This document shows positions 36,252 to 48,432 of a stretch of 64,000 nucleotides of DNA, in pieces. The notes beneath the pieces are model-generated. The model was not told the origin of the DNA. It made no database searches and saw nothing but the letters and a program-made list of their open reading frames with translations. Position 1 is the first letter of the stretch; each line of letters begins with the position of its first letter. The DNA lies in the NCBI GenBank assembly GCA_023159155.1, contig JAJNNX010000001.1, forward strand, positions 3,038,001 through 3,102,000, given 5' to 3'. The stretch comes from Ustulina deusta. Taxonomy: Eukaryota > Ascomycota > Sordariomycetes > Xylariales > Xylariaceae. The position numbers were made by a program, and so were the translations under genes.

Positions 36252-39200
36252 ATTTTCAGATGATTGGAAATAAATCACGAGTCTCTCGTTATGTAACCAT
36301 ATCATCGTGATACTATCAATTAAGTCGGCATCAGTGGGATACAGGAGCCTTGGCGTTGGAAAGTATTGGAATATATAAGCCCCTTACTTTACCGTTGTTA
36401 CTTTACACTTCAAGCAAACTGATCGTGATGGTCAAAGTAAGGCGGAATAACGCAACGAAAATTCTAACAAAGGATCTCACATAGCAATCATCGATATTAC
36501 AACATCAGCGGTCAACTACTATGGTTCTAATTATTGTTCCACAGTCCACCCCTTTGTCGTCCTCCGCCCGGCTTCTAACGATTTACTTTTCGGTATATAT
36601 CTCTCAATCACCCTTTGCTGTTCTTCGCGATACAGTCATGCCTGTCTGGAGTTTACTAGGTGGTAGGCTAATATGAGTATGTATCTAGTCTAAATCTTTC
36701 AAACAGTTTCTCAGAACTCATGGAATGATATATGAGAGCATGAAAGTACATATTGTCGCCGCCTTGTGCCGCTAAACCGTAATACGGAATTTATGGGGAT
36801 GTTCATTCTGGCACCATAAGCTCCTTGGATTAGGCTATCCACTGTAACTTGCGCGATTGTAGTATAGGGAGAAGACTAAATTCAAAAAGCATTAATCCAA
36901 GACGACATTGAACGACCTAATAGAAGGCATCAGGTCATCACAAACCACTCTCACGTAAGGGCCACTTTGACGAAAGCTTGACCTGTTCTCACGACTGCTC
37001 AATGCCTGTCTGACAAAGCGGTGTCCCCTTGCTGACTACAAGTCAGCAATCGTGTGAGCGGTCTAAAGAGTGCTTATAAAATCCTCCAACCGCGTTCTAC
37101 AATTAGTATAGATAGTGTAGCAGCGTGGCGGTAAGACTTACGAGACGGACCGTTGCGTCCATCTTAATTCTCAACTTCATTTTGAACCAACCAAGTGTCA
37201 CCAACAGGATCGATTGTTATCCACCACATGTATATATAGTATAGTGTACGGGCTTTGCCCGACGAACGAGTCTACGTGGTTGGCAGGTTTAGCGCGAACG
37301 AGCCCAACCAGACCTTGACCGCCACATCTACTTCCAGACCTCGGAGGACTAGGTACGATACGGTGAAGCGAATCAAATAACGTGATCATACACTAATGCG
37401 AGCATGAAAGTGATTGTGAGCAGTTCGGCAACATCGATCAACTGCTGCAAGTCATCGTGGACCATGTCCGACAGCTGCCGTGATTAAGCTCATAATCAGA
37501 TTCGGGACGATGTGAGACAAGCCTCGGAGCCAAGGGGCAAAAAGACGTCCAGCCACACGCAGGAACATACCGATCGTCAGGAGAAAGCATGCCTAGATCA
37601 ATGTTATTACCAGACGCTCGGGTTGCCTGACGGAAGGAAGAAAAAATTTTCCCATAAACCATACGCTATCAGCAATTAAAATTACAGGGACACTAATTTT
37701 GGACCTGTCAAAGGCCACACGCGACGCTAATGTCCCGTGGAAGCCGCATGGAATTCGACGTCGAAGGGCTTATGTCGCATCATCTGCGATAATGCTTTAT
37801 CTAGTCGCAATTTGCTTTCGCAGGGTGGCAATACCGCGCCGACGCCCGGGCCCTAGCGTTACCCGGATACAGTAACGTGGCGATACGAAAATGCGCTACG
37901 CTAGTGTATCCTAGCGCACGTGGAGCTCGTCCGGAAGCTCCCCGCGTGCTCCAACACCTTGTTCTTGGTTTTCACCATGCCACATTCAAGCCCCTGCACC
38001 CTCGACATTGTGGTAGCGTGTACTGTGCGGCATTCGTACCTGGATGGTCGACTCCATACAGTGCTTCATACGTACAATAAATAATGCAAGGAAAAGAAAT
38101 CGCCTGTCCAAAAACGAAAACAAAAAACATTTGTTTCGGCTCGAGCTGCTCGCAAACCTCATACCTAACTGAAGACAAGCCCACACAAGCACTATGCGCC
38201 AAAGGGAACGCCCTTATACCTACTTGACTTTCAACCTTTCCGATCAACGCTACGGAGGATGGCACGTCAGTTCGGTGGGAACGTCTCCTTGACGCTACAC
38301 TAGGCTGGGACCGGCGTGTGTATAAAGCTTGCGCCAACCTCGATATACGGAGATGATGCCTCCACATATGCTGTCATGCGTGGTTGTGGTTGACTCTGAA
38401 AGTGTTAGTCGCTCGGTTGGGGCAGCAACGATCCACTGCTTTAAGTTTGATTACCTACTGCTTTGTTCATAAAGCGTTGGTGTGTCTATGTATGTCTATA
38501 CAGAGCGGCAGGAAGCAGAATTATGAAGGCGGCCTGGTATCTCAGTAATTCGTATACCTACACTGCAGCGAACGTGGGGATAGCATCACTTTGAAGCGAT
38601 AAATACTACAGTAGTAGGTATTGTTGCGGCCGCTAGGTAGGACAGCTTGTGGCAACGCAGCTCGCCTTGTAACCAACCAATAATGCGTCCCGTACATAAG
38701 AGAATCTTCTACACTACATGTATATCTGGGGGCAGTGATGCCCCTTACATAGCATACACTAGTGTAAGTGATTGATTCCAGGATGCTATCTGTCAGTTTC
38801 GACAGGACTGAATCTATTAAAGAACGACTCTCATGCGACCACTTAACGCGGGTTAAAGTGGGGAGTGTTTTCGTAGCTTAAAATTCGAATGCTTTTCTAG
38901 AAAACCTACCAGATGGACCTGGATCCTTTACCCTGGAAATGATTTCAAATATTCCACGTCAACAGGTGTTGCTTCGTTTGTGGGGCGATGAATCTCAGTT
39001 GCTGACGGGTCTGACCCTACCCTACACTACCTACTGTAGGTAAGGTACAGAATGGAATTATCTTATTGAGGGATGGAGGGGGGAAATAACCAAAAAAAAA
39101 AAAAAAAACACCTTGCCTTCAGTCCCTTGATGAATTTCCGTTCCTGAAACAGATCTGACCCTCCCAGCCTAGGGATGCGATAACCGATGACCAGTACACA

Positions 39201-41590
39201 CTACCTGGTGTACACTATCCTATGTACACTACAGTACCTGGTTCAGGCCCTGGATGCGATTTGTTCATCGCTTGTGTGGCAGAATTGAGGAGACACCTAA
39301 GGTAGTAGTAGTACCTCGCTGTCAGCCCCCTTTTGCATCAGCACCAGAAGCTACCTACGCTATGTTGTCTCTCTTGGCTTGATCAGACACAACGTACAGT
39401 AGGGACCTAGGTATTCCTTTTTTTCTTTTTTCTTTTTTTTTCTTTTAAACAAGGTGAGGGGCTCTTATTCGCAGATCAACTTCGAGACCCCTCAGTTAAG
39501 GCCGATCTATGTTGTCCATAACTGGACGATAGCTGTACCCATAACAGACAATGGTGTACAGTACCTACTCTGCCCCGCGCCCAACCTGGACATGACAACC
39601 CCTCTATCTCAAGGAGTCATATCTGCAAGCAAGCATTGAAACCGAGGCAAGGACCCGTGCCCTTGACCTGTTTTTTGAAGGGGTAGTGTAAACATGGTTA
39701 ACCTTGTGTAAAGAAGCGGTCATGGAAGCCCCGAAGTTTCGAATCCAAAACATCATACCTTCGATAGAGACTACCTAGGTCTTTGGAGTTCCAGAAGGTT
39801 ACCTACCTAGGTGATAAACCAGCGCGGTGTCAAAAAACCCCTTACTTTACAAGTAATGCTTCGGCAGGTTTGCAGACAACAAAAAATGTGAAAAATCGGG
39901 TACCGAGTGCACTGGGGATACTACTAGAGATCACAGGACTGACTACCTAATTACGAGAAGCCGAAGTACACATGATGGGCGGATATTGGTGAGCACCTAA
40001 CTCGTGTTGTACTGTCATATACAACTGCATTGTGCACTACTGTAGACACGCTGAGGGTCATAGGAGCGAGCGGAAGCGAAAATGGCAGAGGTGGGAATAG
40101 TGCACACGCTGTCCTGTGCTATAGTAATAGATTGTTAATACACTAAGTAATGAGGCCGCAAACCCCACTCCGGAGTTTGGCAGCACGAGCTCGGTACACG
40201 ACACTACCTATCACTTATACGCAGGCACATTGTACGCAAGCTTTGATAGCCTTGCAGAAGTGTGAGAAAAGGTTATACCTAGGTTGGCCACAACAGAAGG
40301 GTGGTGAATTCTTGTCAACCAGCCAACTGGAAGCCTCGGAAGACAAGCTACGGTAGGTAGGTCCACATACAATTTCTCTTCGAATGGGTGCTGATGGGCA
40401 CAATAACTGCATAACGTGACCCGGGTAAAGGTGCAGATGGTACTATGCCTATTATGGCAAGCGACTGGGACGAAACTCTTGGATCTGGACAGCTGGTAGT
40501 AGTGTAGCTACACAGTTCTACACACGGCTTACGGTATCAAGTCGGAGTCACAAGTCGAGTCACAAACCTGAAGTTAGTACACGTACCAACCTCAGCTTTT
40601 GATGCACAGTGTACCATTCCTCATCTCATTAATAAGTTAGTACCGTGGACCTTAGTAGAGGATCCAGTGCTCTTAATGAAATATGCACAGTGTATAAATA
40701 CTACTAGTACACAGCTGGACGATGACCTGTTAGTGTCCACATTTCATAATGATACACCAATGGAAGACCGTGACCAAATCTATCTTTGGGATTACCCAAC
40801 GGCATTCCCGCCAGCCTCTCTCCTGCAAGGAACGCACTGTATTCTTTATCCATTCACTTTTCCCTAACTACCAGGTTAGGTAGCTGACAGCACCCGGCAC
40901 AACTTGTCCATTTTTACAGCCTCCAGCTTTTTCCTTTCACATAGCACCACTCCCTCACGTTAGAGAGGGAACATTGTGCATTATCGCTGTATCCTACCTG
41001 TCGCATTACTATACCGCCTGTCCTTCACTAATAGCGGTGAAGACGTTCATTCGCATATGTAGGTGCTTTACCTATTCAGATATAGAACGCCTCAGACCGC
41101 CTGACGATAACAGCTGGAGAGGGGCGCGGGGCAGGTTTTTCCCTTCATAGGGCATCGTTCCGGTACACGTAGTGCCTGTTTCCAGGGGCCATGAACCCAC
41201 TGGCGAGCTGTTCAACTCCACTGGACTCCCAACCTACGGTACCGGCCCTGTCACCCCGCCAAGGCTTTCCGAGGTCCCGCTGTGCGCGGTGGATTGCATT
41301 TCCGACCTGTTGAAGGTTTCTAGCCAGGTACGTCTAGTCCTATTATCACCTTAGCGTAGATACACGACCTACTGTAGGTAGGTGCCTAGGGAGTGTGGGT
41401 ATACAGTAAACAAGGTAATACGCCAGCTGAATTGAAGAGGTACCCCGCTATCTGTAACCGCTAGTAGGTAGCAAGCACTCAAGTCGGTAACAAGGGGCAT
41501 AGTAGTAAGTACCTAGGTAATGTCCCTCTGCTCAAACACACAGAGACCACACTACTCGTAGGGACACTAATAACCAGCCATTCCTGCACT
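36252..41590. other. Long intergenic region with simple repeats and TACCTA/GTACAC words
   Basis: About 5.3 kb without a supported gene. It contains an A17 run (39092-39108), a T-rich/CT tract (39414-39447) and many copies of TACCTA, TAGGTA, GTACACTAC and similar words, especially 38.5-41.5 kb. Open frames at 37438-37662 (-), 37972-38367 (-) and 40150-40356 (+) lack domains. Confidence 0.45.
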
Positions 41591-42649
41591 GGGATATTTG
41601 CCCCGCCTCATTCCTGATCCGAAGACACCCACCCGATCGAGACACACTCGCCGAAGCCACACTAAACCCCACCCAACTCTGCCAGCTTCACTTGCACGAA
41701 CAACTCACCCACCTCCTCAAGCCACCCCACCCCGACAGTCCGTCTCTCGCGTCGTCGCGCTCAAGACGTGCCAAGCTAAGAGAGAGAGAGAGACTGTATC
41801 CACACTGTGAACTCAGGTATCACACTCCTTACACCACTCTTTCTCTGCACTGTGCAGAGTCTACGCTAGATACGGCATACCACCACCATTCCCAGCCCAC
41901 CCCTCCCTCGACGGGTCGAGCAGGATACCTACTAAGTCCCTACACCACAGTGGTTCCCCTCCTTAGACCCGCCTACCCGCTCGCTGGCTCGCTCCTTCTA
42001 CACACCCGACACTGCAAGACCTCGCCAGCACCCCAAACAGCTAGCATCCAGCACCCTGTACATCTGTACATCTGTACAGCACAGCACAATTTCGTTCCCT
42101 CTTTTGTCCCCTCTTCATCTCTTCCCCCCCATCCCCTCCTTTTTTATTTCCAGCTTTTTGCATTTCCTATTCCTCTCCCTCCCATCACCATCAACCCCTC
42201 TTCCAACCCAACCATCAACCCAGGATTTCAACAGCCCGCGTCGCCCTGTTTCCAAGGACGGTCGCAACATCTCAGATACTGTCGAGTATCGGGACCAACT
42301 CACGGCCAAGGCCACAACAACTTTTTCCACCGCATCCCATGACCCATATAGCCATTCAAATGACCAGCTACGTCCAGTCGAGTCAACAAGACACACTTTA
42401 AATCCCACGGGAGCGTGCGTGCGTGCGAGCAGAGGAGCCAGGCGATTTCAACTATCAGTCTGAAGAAGGGTCAAACCACTGGCACGTTATTTTCGGAGTA
42501 GTCGACCGCAGTCATTGTCCACCAAAACAATACAGCCAAGCCAAGCCACCGTCGGTTTCGTCGTCGTCGATTGATATAATAAAGCCTGCAATACAACATT
42601 ATCATCTCAGTCAACGCACCCGAGCCCAACAACGCGACAATCAGCCAAG
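41591..42649 (+). promoter_or_regulatory. Long C/T-rich leader with several upstream ATGs before the C2H2 gene
   Basis: About 1 kb of C-rich, G-poor plus-strand sequence with (AG)n at about 41779-41793, CTGTACAT repeats near 42056-42075, and many CCC-rich blocks. Several upstream open frames start here, the longest 41692-42342. The composition is typical of 5' leaders of fungal regulatory genes; whether it is transcribed, and whether it has an intron, is not shown by the sequence. Confidence 0.4.
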
Positions 42650-45361
42650 ATGCCAGGCGCCAGCGTGGCCGTTCTCCCCACCTCCGCCTCATCAACTCCG
42701 GTCGCCCGAAAGACCTCTCTCGCTCAACCAGAACGCAAATACAAGTGCCAGTTCTGCGCAAGGGCTTTCAGCAGAAGTGAACACCGCAGCAGACACGAGC
42801 GATCGCGTAAGTGGCGCGAACCTTTTCTTTCTCCCTGGGGTCTACCAATTCCTCCTACCACCACCCCCTCCCTCGACCCCTCTTCCCGCTTCGTAACTCA
42901 ATGTTACTACCGATGGTGCGACGCGACTACCCCTCAACACCATGATTCATGTGAATGTCCTGCCTTTAACTAACCTGACTCATCGCAAACAGACACGAAA
43001 GAGCGTCCATTCAAATGCATGAAGTGCCGGAGTACTTTTGTACGAAGGGATCTTCTTCTTCGACACGATCGGACTGTCCATGCTAAAGATGGTGGTGTCC
43101 CTCTTCATAGTGACGGGAAGCGTCGTGCTGGCGGTGCTAAGTCCCGAGCCATCAATGGTCCTTCCAAGTCATCCATTGCCTTGGACACATCCACTTTGAG
43201 CGAGCAGATAGAAGCTAGTAGTGAGGGGGTCTTTGACGTTGAACACGCCGCGATGTTGGTTGCCGACCTTCATCACAAAGCTACAGCCGCCATGCGAGAC
43301 AATGATGCTGCAAGCCCGGTTGTGACCTACCCTGCGAGCGGTGCGCCGTTGATGGATCCCGCCGTCATCTACCCACCAGCAAACGCTCCTCTTCCCCATG
43401 CCGTTCCCTGGGATGCTTTCATGTCGCAGTCTGTGGCAGAAGCCAAGGCTCAATCGGTTTCGTCTTCTGGTTCTGGTTCGTTCGAATCTCAACAGTCCTT
43501 TGCTAGTGTGAGTACCCAGGCACGTCCCAACCCCCTGCTATTCGCCTCTGGTTCCGGTTGTCATGGTCTCGTACCTGCGCTGCAATCCACGGTCAACTCT
43601 TTCCCCCCTACCAGCGAACCCGCCACACTCAGTCGTAGAATTTCACAGGCTGACCAGGTCCAGGCCTCGGCCGGCTTCAAGGCTCCTCAGGTTCTCAATG
43701 ATGAAGAGCGCAATATGATATTGGATAATATTCGGGCTAATGACAGCGAGCACGCTATCCCGGAAGGGTTCCGTGTTCCTAATCTTCACTCGATGAATCG
43801 GTATCTAGCGACCTACTTCGGTCTGTTCCATCATCATCTTCCATTTCTACATCCGTCATCTTTCAGCGTGACTCAGGTATCTCCAGCCATTTTACTCGCT
43901 GTTTTATCCATCGGCGCGCTATATGCCTTTGACCAGGATCAGGCATATATGCTGCATATTGGATCCAAAGTCTTGGTGAACCAGTTTCTACAAAACAAAG
44001 AGAATTTTAGCTCCCGAAAATGTCCGTTATGGACGATGCAGAGCTCACTGCTAAATATGATCTTTGCTAGCTGGAGTGGTGATCCGAAGGGTCTTGAGTG
44101 GGCTTGCTCCATCAAGAGTCTACTTGCCAATATGGTGGCGGGCAACCGCTACGAGCTGAAGTTACGTCAGGACGCTCGTGATGGTGCTCTCCCATCCCGT
44201 GCCGAATGGATAGAAGATGAAGGTTGCCGTCGAACCTACTACGCTGTGTACATTTTCTTTGGGCTATTGACATTGACGTACAATCATACCCCCGCCATCA
44301 GCTTCAACGAATTCGAAGATCTGCAGTTACCATCGTCCGAGGCGCTCTGGAACTCGAAAGTCACCGATGACAGCGCCTGGTATGAGCAGTTGAAAGTGTC
44401 TCCGGGAATCACCTTCATGGTTGCTCATGATCATCTCTTTCAAGGTGAAACACTGAAGTACAGCGCCTTTGCGACGCGTGTTATGATAAATACCTTGTTC
44501 CTCGAAGTGTGGTATCAGAAGCGTAGCCCCGAAGCTCTACAGGATGTTGTCACTGAGTACAAGCTTCGGCTTGCCCTGGAGACGTGGGAGAAATCCCTTG
44601 ACCTTTGCGAACCTGAAGCTGACGCTGTTCCCCTCAGTGCACCGCACAAGGGCCACCCACTAATCTTCAACGCTCAAGCTATGTACCGCAATGCCCGTGC
44701 GCGCCTCGAAGTCGACCTCAAGGCCGTGCAAGAGGCACTCCGATACCATGATCACTACGAGGTCGCTGCGGCGATGTCAAAGGCTCGAGATCGTGTCAAA
44801 CGATCTAGTGAGATGATCAAGGTTATTCAGGAGTGTTATAACTGCATCGAAACTGCTGTCCGCCAAGGCGTACGTTGGGTTGCCCGTACATCACCCACCA
44901 ACTGGAGCATCGAGCACCCTCTCTGCGGCATGGACCTCATGATCACGCTCACCTTGTGGCTGTACCGTCTGGAACATGACGAGGAACCTGCTACAGAGGA
45001 GGAGATGGCCATGTATCACAAGGTTCGGTTGCTGTTTGAGAAGGAGTCTGAGGGTACCCTGAACTCACCGCAGCTCAGCGGTACCGTCGCTCACCTTTGG
45101 GGCTCCATGCTCGATGAGGTGGTCGTCTGGGGGTAAGTCTACCTTTGTCCTTTTTTTTTTTGTTCTTCCTCTCTCTTCATCTTCACCTAGCAAGAGATTC
45201 CCTTCTAACATTAACGTCACAGTATCACGAGGCTGATGGGCGAGTCGTTCCGTCTCCACTCCCAAGCTCTCATTGGCTATATAGATGACGTGGAAGCATC
45301 TTCCAATGTCTCGACGCCGTCGATGATCTCCCAGGGGGCAGACGAAGAGAGCGTGTATTAA
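42650..45361 (+). CDS. C2H2 zinc-finger transcription factor with fungal-specific regulatory domain (Adr1/Klf1-like)
   Basis: Three exons (42650-42806, 42993-45132, 45223-45361) give 811 residues. Two adjacent C2H2 fingers lie at about 31-81: YKCQFCARAFSRSEHRSRHERSH-type and FKCMKCRSTFVRRDLLLRH. The linker HTKERPFKC is restored only when the first intron is removed. A Ser/Pro-rich segment follows. From about residue 260 onward there is a helical 'fungal_trans'-like region (YFGLFHHHLPFLHPSSF, CRRTYYAVYIFFGL), ending near a conserved TRLMGESFRLHS in the last exon. This architecture is shared by Adr1/Klf1/AmdX-type nuclear regulators of carbon use, quiescence or development. The target genes cannot be inferred. 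The start is the first ATG in frame with the fingers. A long leader precedes it. Confidence 0.9.
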
Positions 45362-47210
45362 TATTATGACGAGACCCACGATTTTCTTTGCCTCTTTTTT
45401 TCCTTGAATCCACGGATGGGGAGGGTTTAATTAGCTGCGCATATACCTGGTCGTTTCCCTAGTCGTTTCATTCGATTCCGTAAGGACAGGCGCCGGTGGT
45501 GGTTGATTCTGGAGTTCCGTCGTGTCTGTGTTTGTCTTTGCATCCAACGTCTGCATCTAGGGTCACTGGTAATGGGGGGGACTGGGATGGCAGACTAGGC
45601 TCTCTCGGTGACCTGGCGGAAGGGATATCAGCGCAACATGCGCACATAATGTCTGATGCAGGACTGGCTGGTCCGTTGCCGGAACTTCTCTTCCCATCTG
45701 TTCTATTAGCTACGGCACTCATATTTTTTGTTTAATGCTGTCGTCCATTTTTTCTTGATTGTTTCTCCGTCAGTGCTCTCATCGCTCTTCTGTTTCTCTG
45801 TCTTTTCTCTCTTTTTGACAGTTTGTCATATACCTTGTTCTACATAGTCGCAGCCGCTCTGCTCATCTTTTGTTCGTCTCCTCTCTTGGTTTCCTCACAT
45901 TATTTGGTCGGCTCTCTCACTTGTCTCCCATATCATAATAGAGCTGGTAGTTGGGGGCTTGGTTGTGAGGGTTACGATGGGAATATGCGAGGGCTGTTAG
46001 CAAAGCGGAAGGAAGCACTGCGTGCACCAGATTGTTTGATAACGTGATTTTGATTGGAATGTGCTGGCTTCAAATGTATAGATCGATGTTGCGCTAGTCA
46101 TCAAATGAAATTTGCATCGTTTCTCCTGACTGAGCTTGACTGCATTTCGCATCGTAAATCCAACCGCTGTGTTTTATTTGCTATCAGTGAGTATGTGTGT
46201 CCGTATGTGTGATATATACCTAGGTAGTACTGGTGCCCAGTTCTCTTAGTAAGCTGTACGGATTGATTGAAATCACATTCAATTCATATTCGGGGTTCAA
46301 CTGAGCAACTGCATGCAGGTGGTTGTATGATGGGGTAACAAAAGCCTACCTTACTTGCAGTCTAGGAAGGAATTGAATTCAGTGCCTATAGGTAGATATC
46401 TAGTGAAGAGGTAGGTAGCTAGGTATTTCGTCCTACCTACCTTTTATGTTCTCAATGCTAATATAGAAGGTACGCTGTATTGATGTAGCTACCCAGAGGC
46501 ACGTATGCTACCTTTAAATTGGCCGCACAACGAGTGCCAGACGTGGAAATTAAGCAGTGACACCGAGTAGATAGGCAGGTAGTACAGGCTCCGTGCATAT
46601 GCATATGCGTGTCTATGCGCCTGTCCGCCACGTCTACATCCGCCTACCCACATGCATACCACCCCTCGGGCTCGTATTTGCCTTTCATGGTATCTTTCTC
46701 TCAAATCCTCTGCGTGGCCGTTTCCCTGGCCGGTCCACAGCTGGCTTCCGCTATCTTATTTTCTATGGCTTCCGTGGTCTTCTAATCAAGATATTGCGTC
46801 CCACTTCAAGTTGTCCGTGCCATGTGTTGTTGCTTCCTACTTTATTTCTTTTCTCCTTCTCTCTTACAGCACTGATGTGGTTTCAGTTTTAGAAAGCGCC
46901 TGCACAGACATCACGGCCTGCCTTGGTTGGTGTTTTCCTGCTCTACAGATCTCCTAGTTCTTGGTAACGTCTGTTCGCGTCTTTTCCTGTATCCTCGTGT
47001 TCTTGGACATGTGACCGCCTAGCAACGGAGACGTCGTTTTCTGTCCTCCCTCGCTTCCCCTCGCTTCGGGCTTGTTCTTTTGCTCGTGCACCTGTCGCTC
47101 GTTTCTGGTCACGGCATATACCATCACCACTGCACGGGATCGCATAGCTAGCCAGTCGCACATGGGTTCCGGCCAATACTATGCGGCCCCGACCATCAGC
47201 ACATGCCTCA
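45362..47210. other. Intergenic region between C2H2 and GH16 genes
   Basis: No gene supported. The left part is the C2H2 3' flank (C/T-rich). Around 46370-46450 is a dense cluster of TAGGTA/TACCTA words, and 46800-47110 is a pyrimidine-rich probable GH16 leader. Overlapping frames on both strands at 46593-47365 show no domain. Confidence 0.5.
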
Positions 47211-48432
47211 ATGGCTTCATCTTGGATTTTGGCCGTTCTGCCGCTTCTCTTCGGCTCGGCTACCAGCAATTGCGAGTGTGGATACTCAATGACCACCAGC
47301 TCTGACGGCATCCAACATGTGTTCACCGATTTGCACGAAACCGACTTCATCCATGCCGACATCACAGGCGACGGGAAGGGGGGTGCCAGTCACGGATGGG
47401 CACCGCAAGGATACAACATATCGAGTCAAGCGTCCCGTGGCCCATTTGGTGAATCTTTCGCTGTGCAGAACGTCATGTCTAACATCATCAAAAACCCCGA
47501 ACTGTTCGACGGCCCCGGAACTCTTGGCTTAGATGCCGGGTTGCTTCTCCTCGTCCGAAACGTCATGCAAGAAGGCAGGGTTCCAGTGGCCGAGGTCTCC
47601 ACGACAGGTCTGGATTATTTCTATGGCACCTTCCGGGCCGGCATCAAGACCACCGATGTACCTGGAACTTGCAGTGCTTTCTTCTGGGTAGGTGTCCGGC
47701 TCACCGCACGGCAAGACGTGTCTCTTGGATCCTGGCTAACAAACTATTCTGCCGTAGTACCAGAATGACACGCAGGAGATCGATATTGAATTTCTCTCGG
47801 CCGATTTCGATAAGGAAAAGGGCCTGTTTCCCGTCAACTTCGTCCTCCAGTCAAAAGAAGCAGCCGCCGCTGGTTATGACGCCGCGAACACGACAGGCTT
47901 GCGTCGGGTGAATCTACCCTTCGATCCATCGACGGATTTCCACGAGTACCGCTTCGATTTTTTGGCCGATAAAGTATTCTTCTACGCAGACGGCAATCTG
48001 CTCGCCGAGGGGACCGGCTCGGGCGTGCCCACCACACCCGGACATCTCCTGCTATCGCACTGGAGCAATGGGAATTCGGGCTGGTCGCGCGGTCCACCAA
48101 CTGTAGATGCAGTCACAACGGTTAGCTACGTCAAGGCATACTTCAACTCGTCACTTGAGCAGCGGCATCAGGATTTCGCTTTGAGGTGCAAAGACCCTAC
48201 GGCAAGCGGTGCGGTCTGCGCCATACCTGACCATAATGCCACGTTTTTTTTCAGTAGTGACGACAATTTAACTCCGAATCAGACAGAGTATGGCGGTTCA
48301 GATAACGATGGCTCAGGGAGTAGTGACAGCAAAGGGGGCGGAGAGGATGATAATGGCGCTGACGTGTTAGTCGTGCAGGCATGGGCATTTTGGCTTGCTG
48401 TGGCTGTTATATTTGCCTGTGTTGAGCCATGA
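47211..48432 (+). CDS. GPI-type GH16 beta-glucanase-like enzyme
   Basis: Two exons (47211-47687, 47758-48432) give 383 residues. The chosen start (MASSWILAVLPLLFGS) gives a clean signal peptide; an ATG ten codons upstream would spoil it. The catalytic GH16 motif ExDxE is EIDIEF at 166-171, right after the intron: E166 nucleophile, D168, E170 acid/base. HEYRFDFLADKVFFYADGNL and LSHWSNGNSGWSRGPP are typical of the beta-jelly roll. A Ser/Gly/Asp-rich linker leads to a hydrophobic C-terminus (VVQAWAFWLAVAVIFACVEP), the pattern of a GPI-anchor signal, so the mature enzyme should be tethered to plasma membrane or wall. Several N-glycosylation sequons are present. Substrate is probably mixed beta-1,3(4)-glucan or chitin-glucan; the exact activity is not decidable. 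Confidence 0.9.

Noticed and set aside
41692..42342. 216-codon plus frame upstream of the C2H2 gene
   Set aside because: Low-complexity Pro/Ser/His-rich product without domain; treated as an upstream frame in a leader, not a gene.
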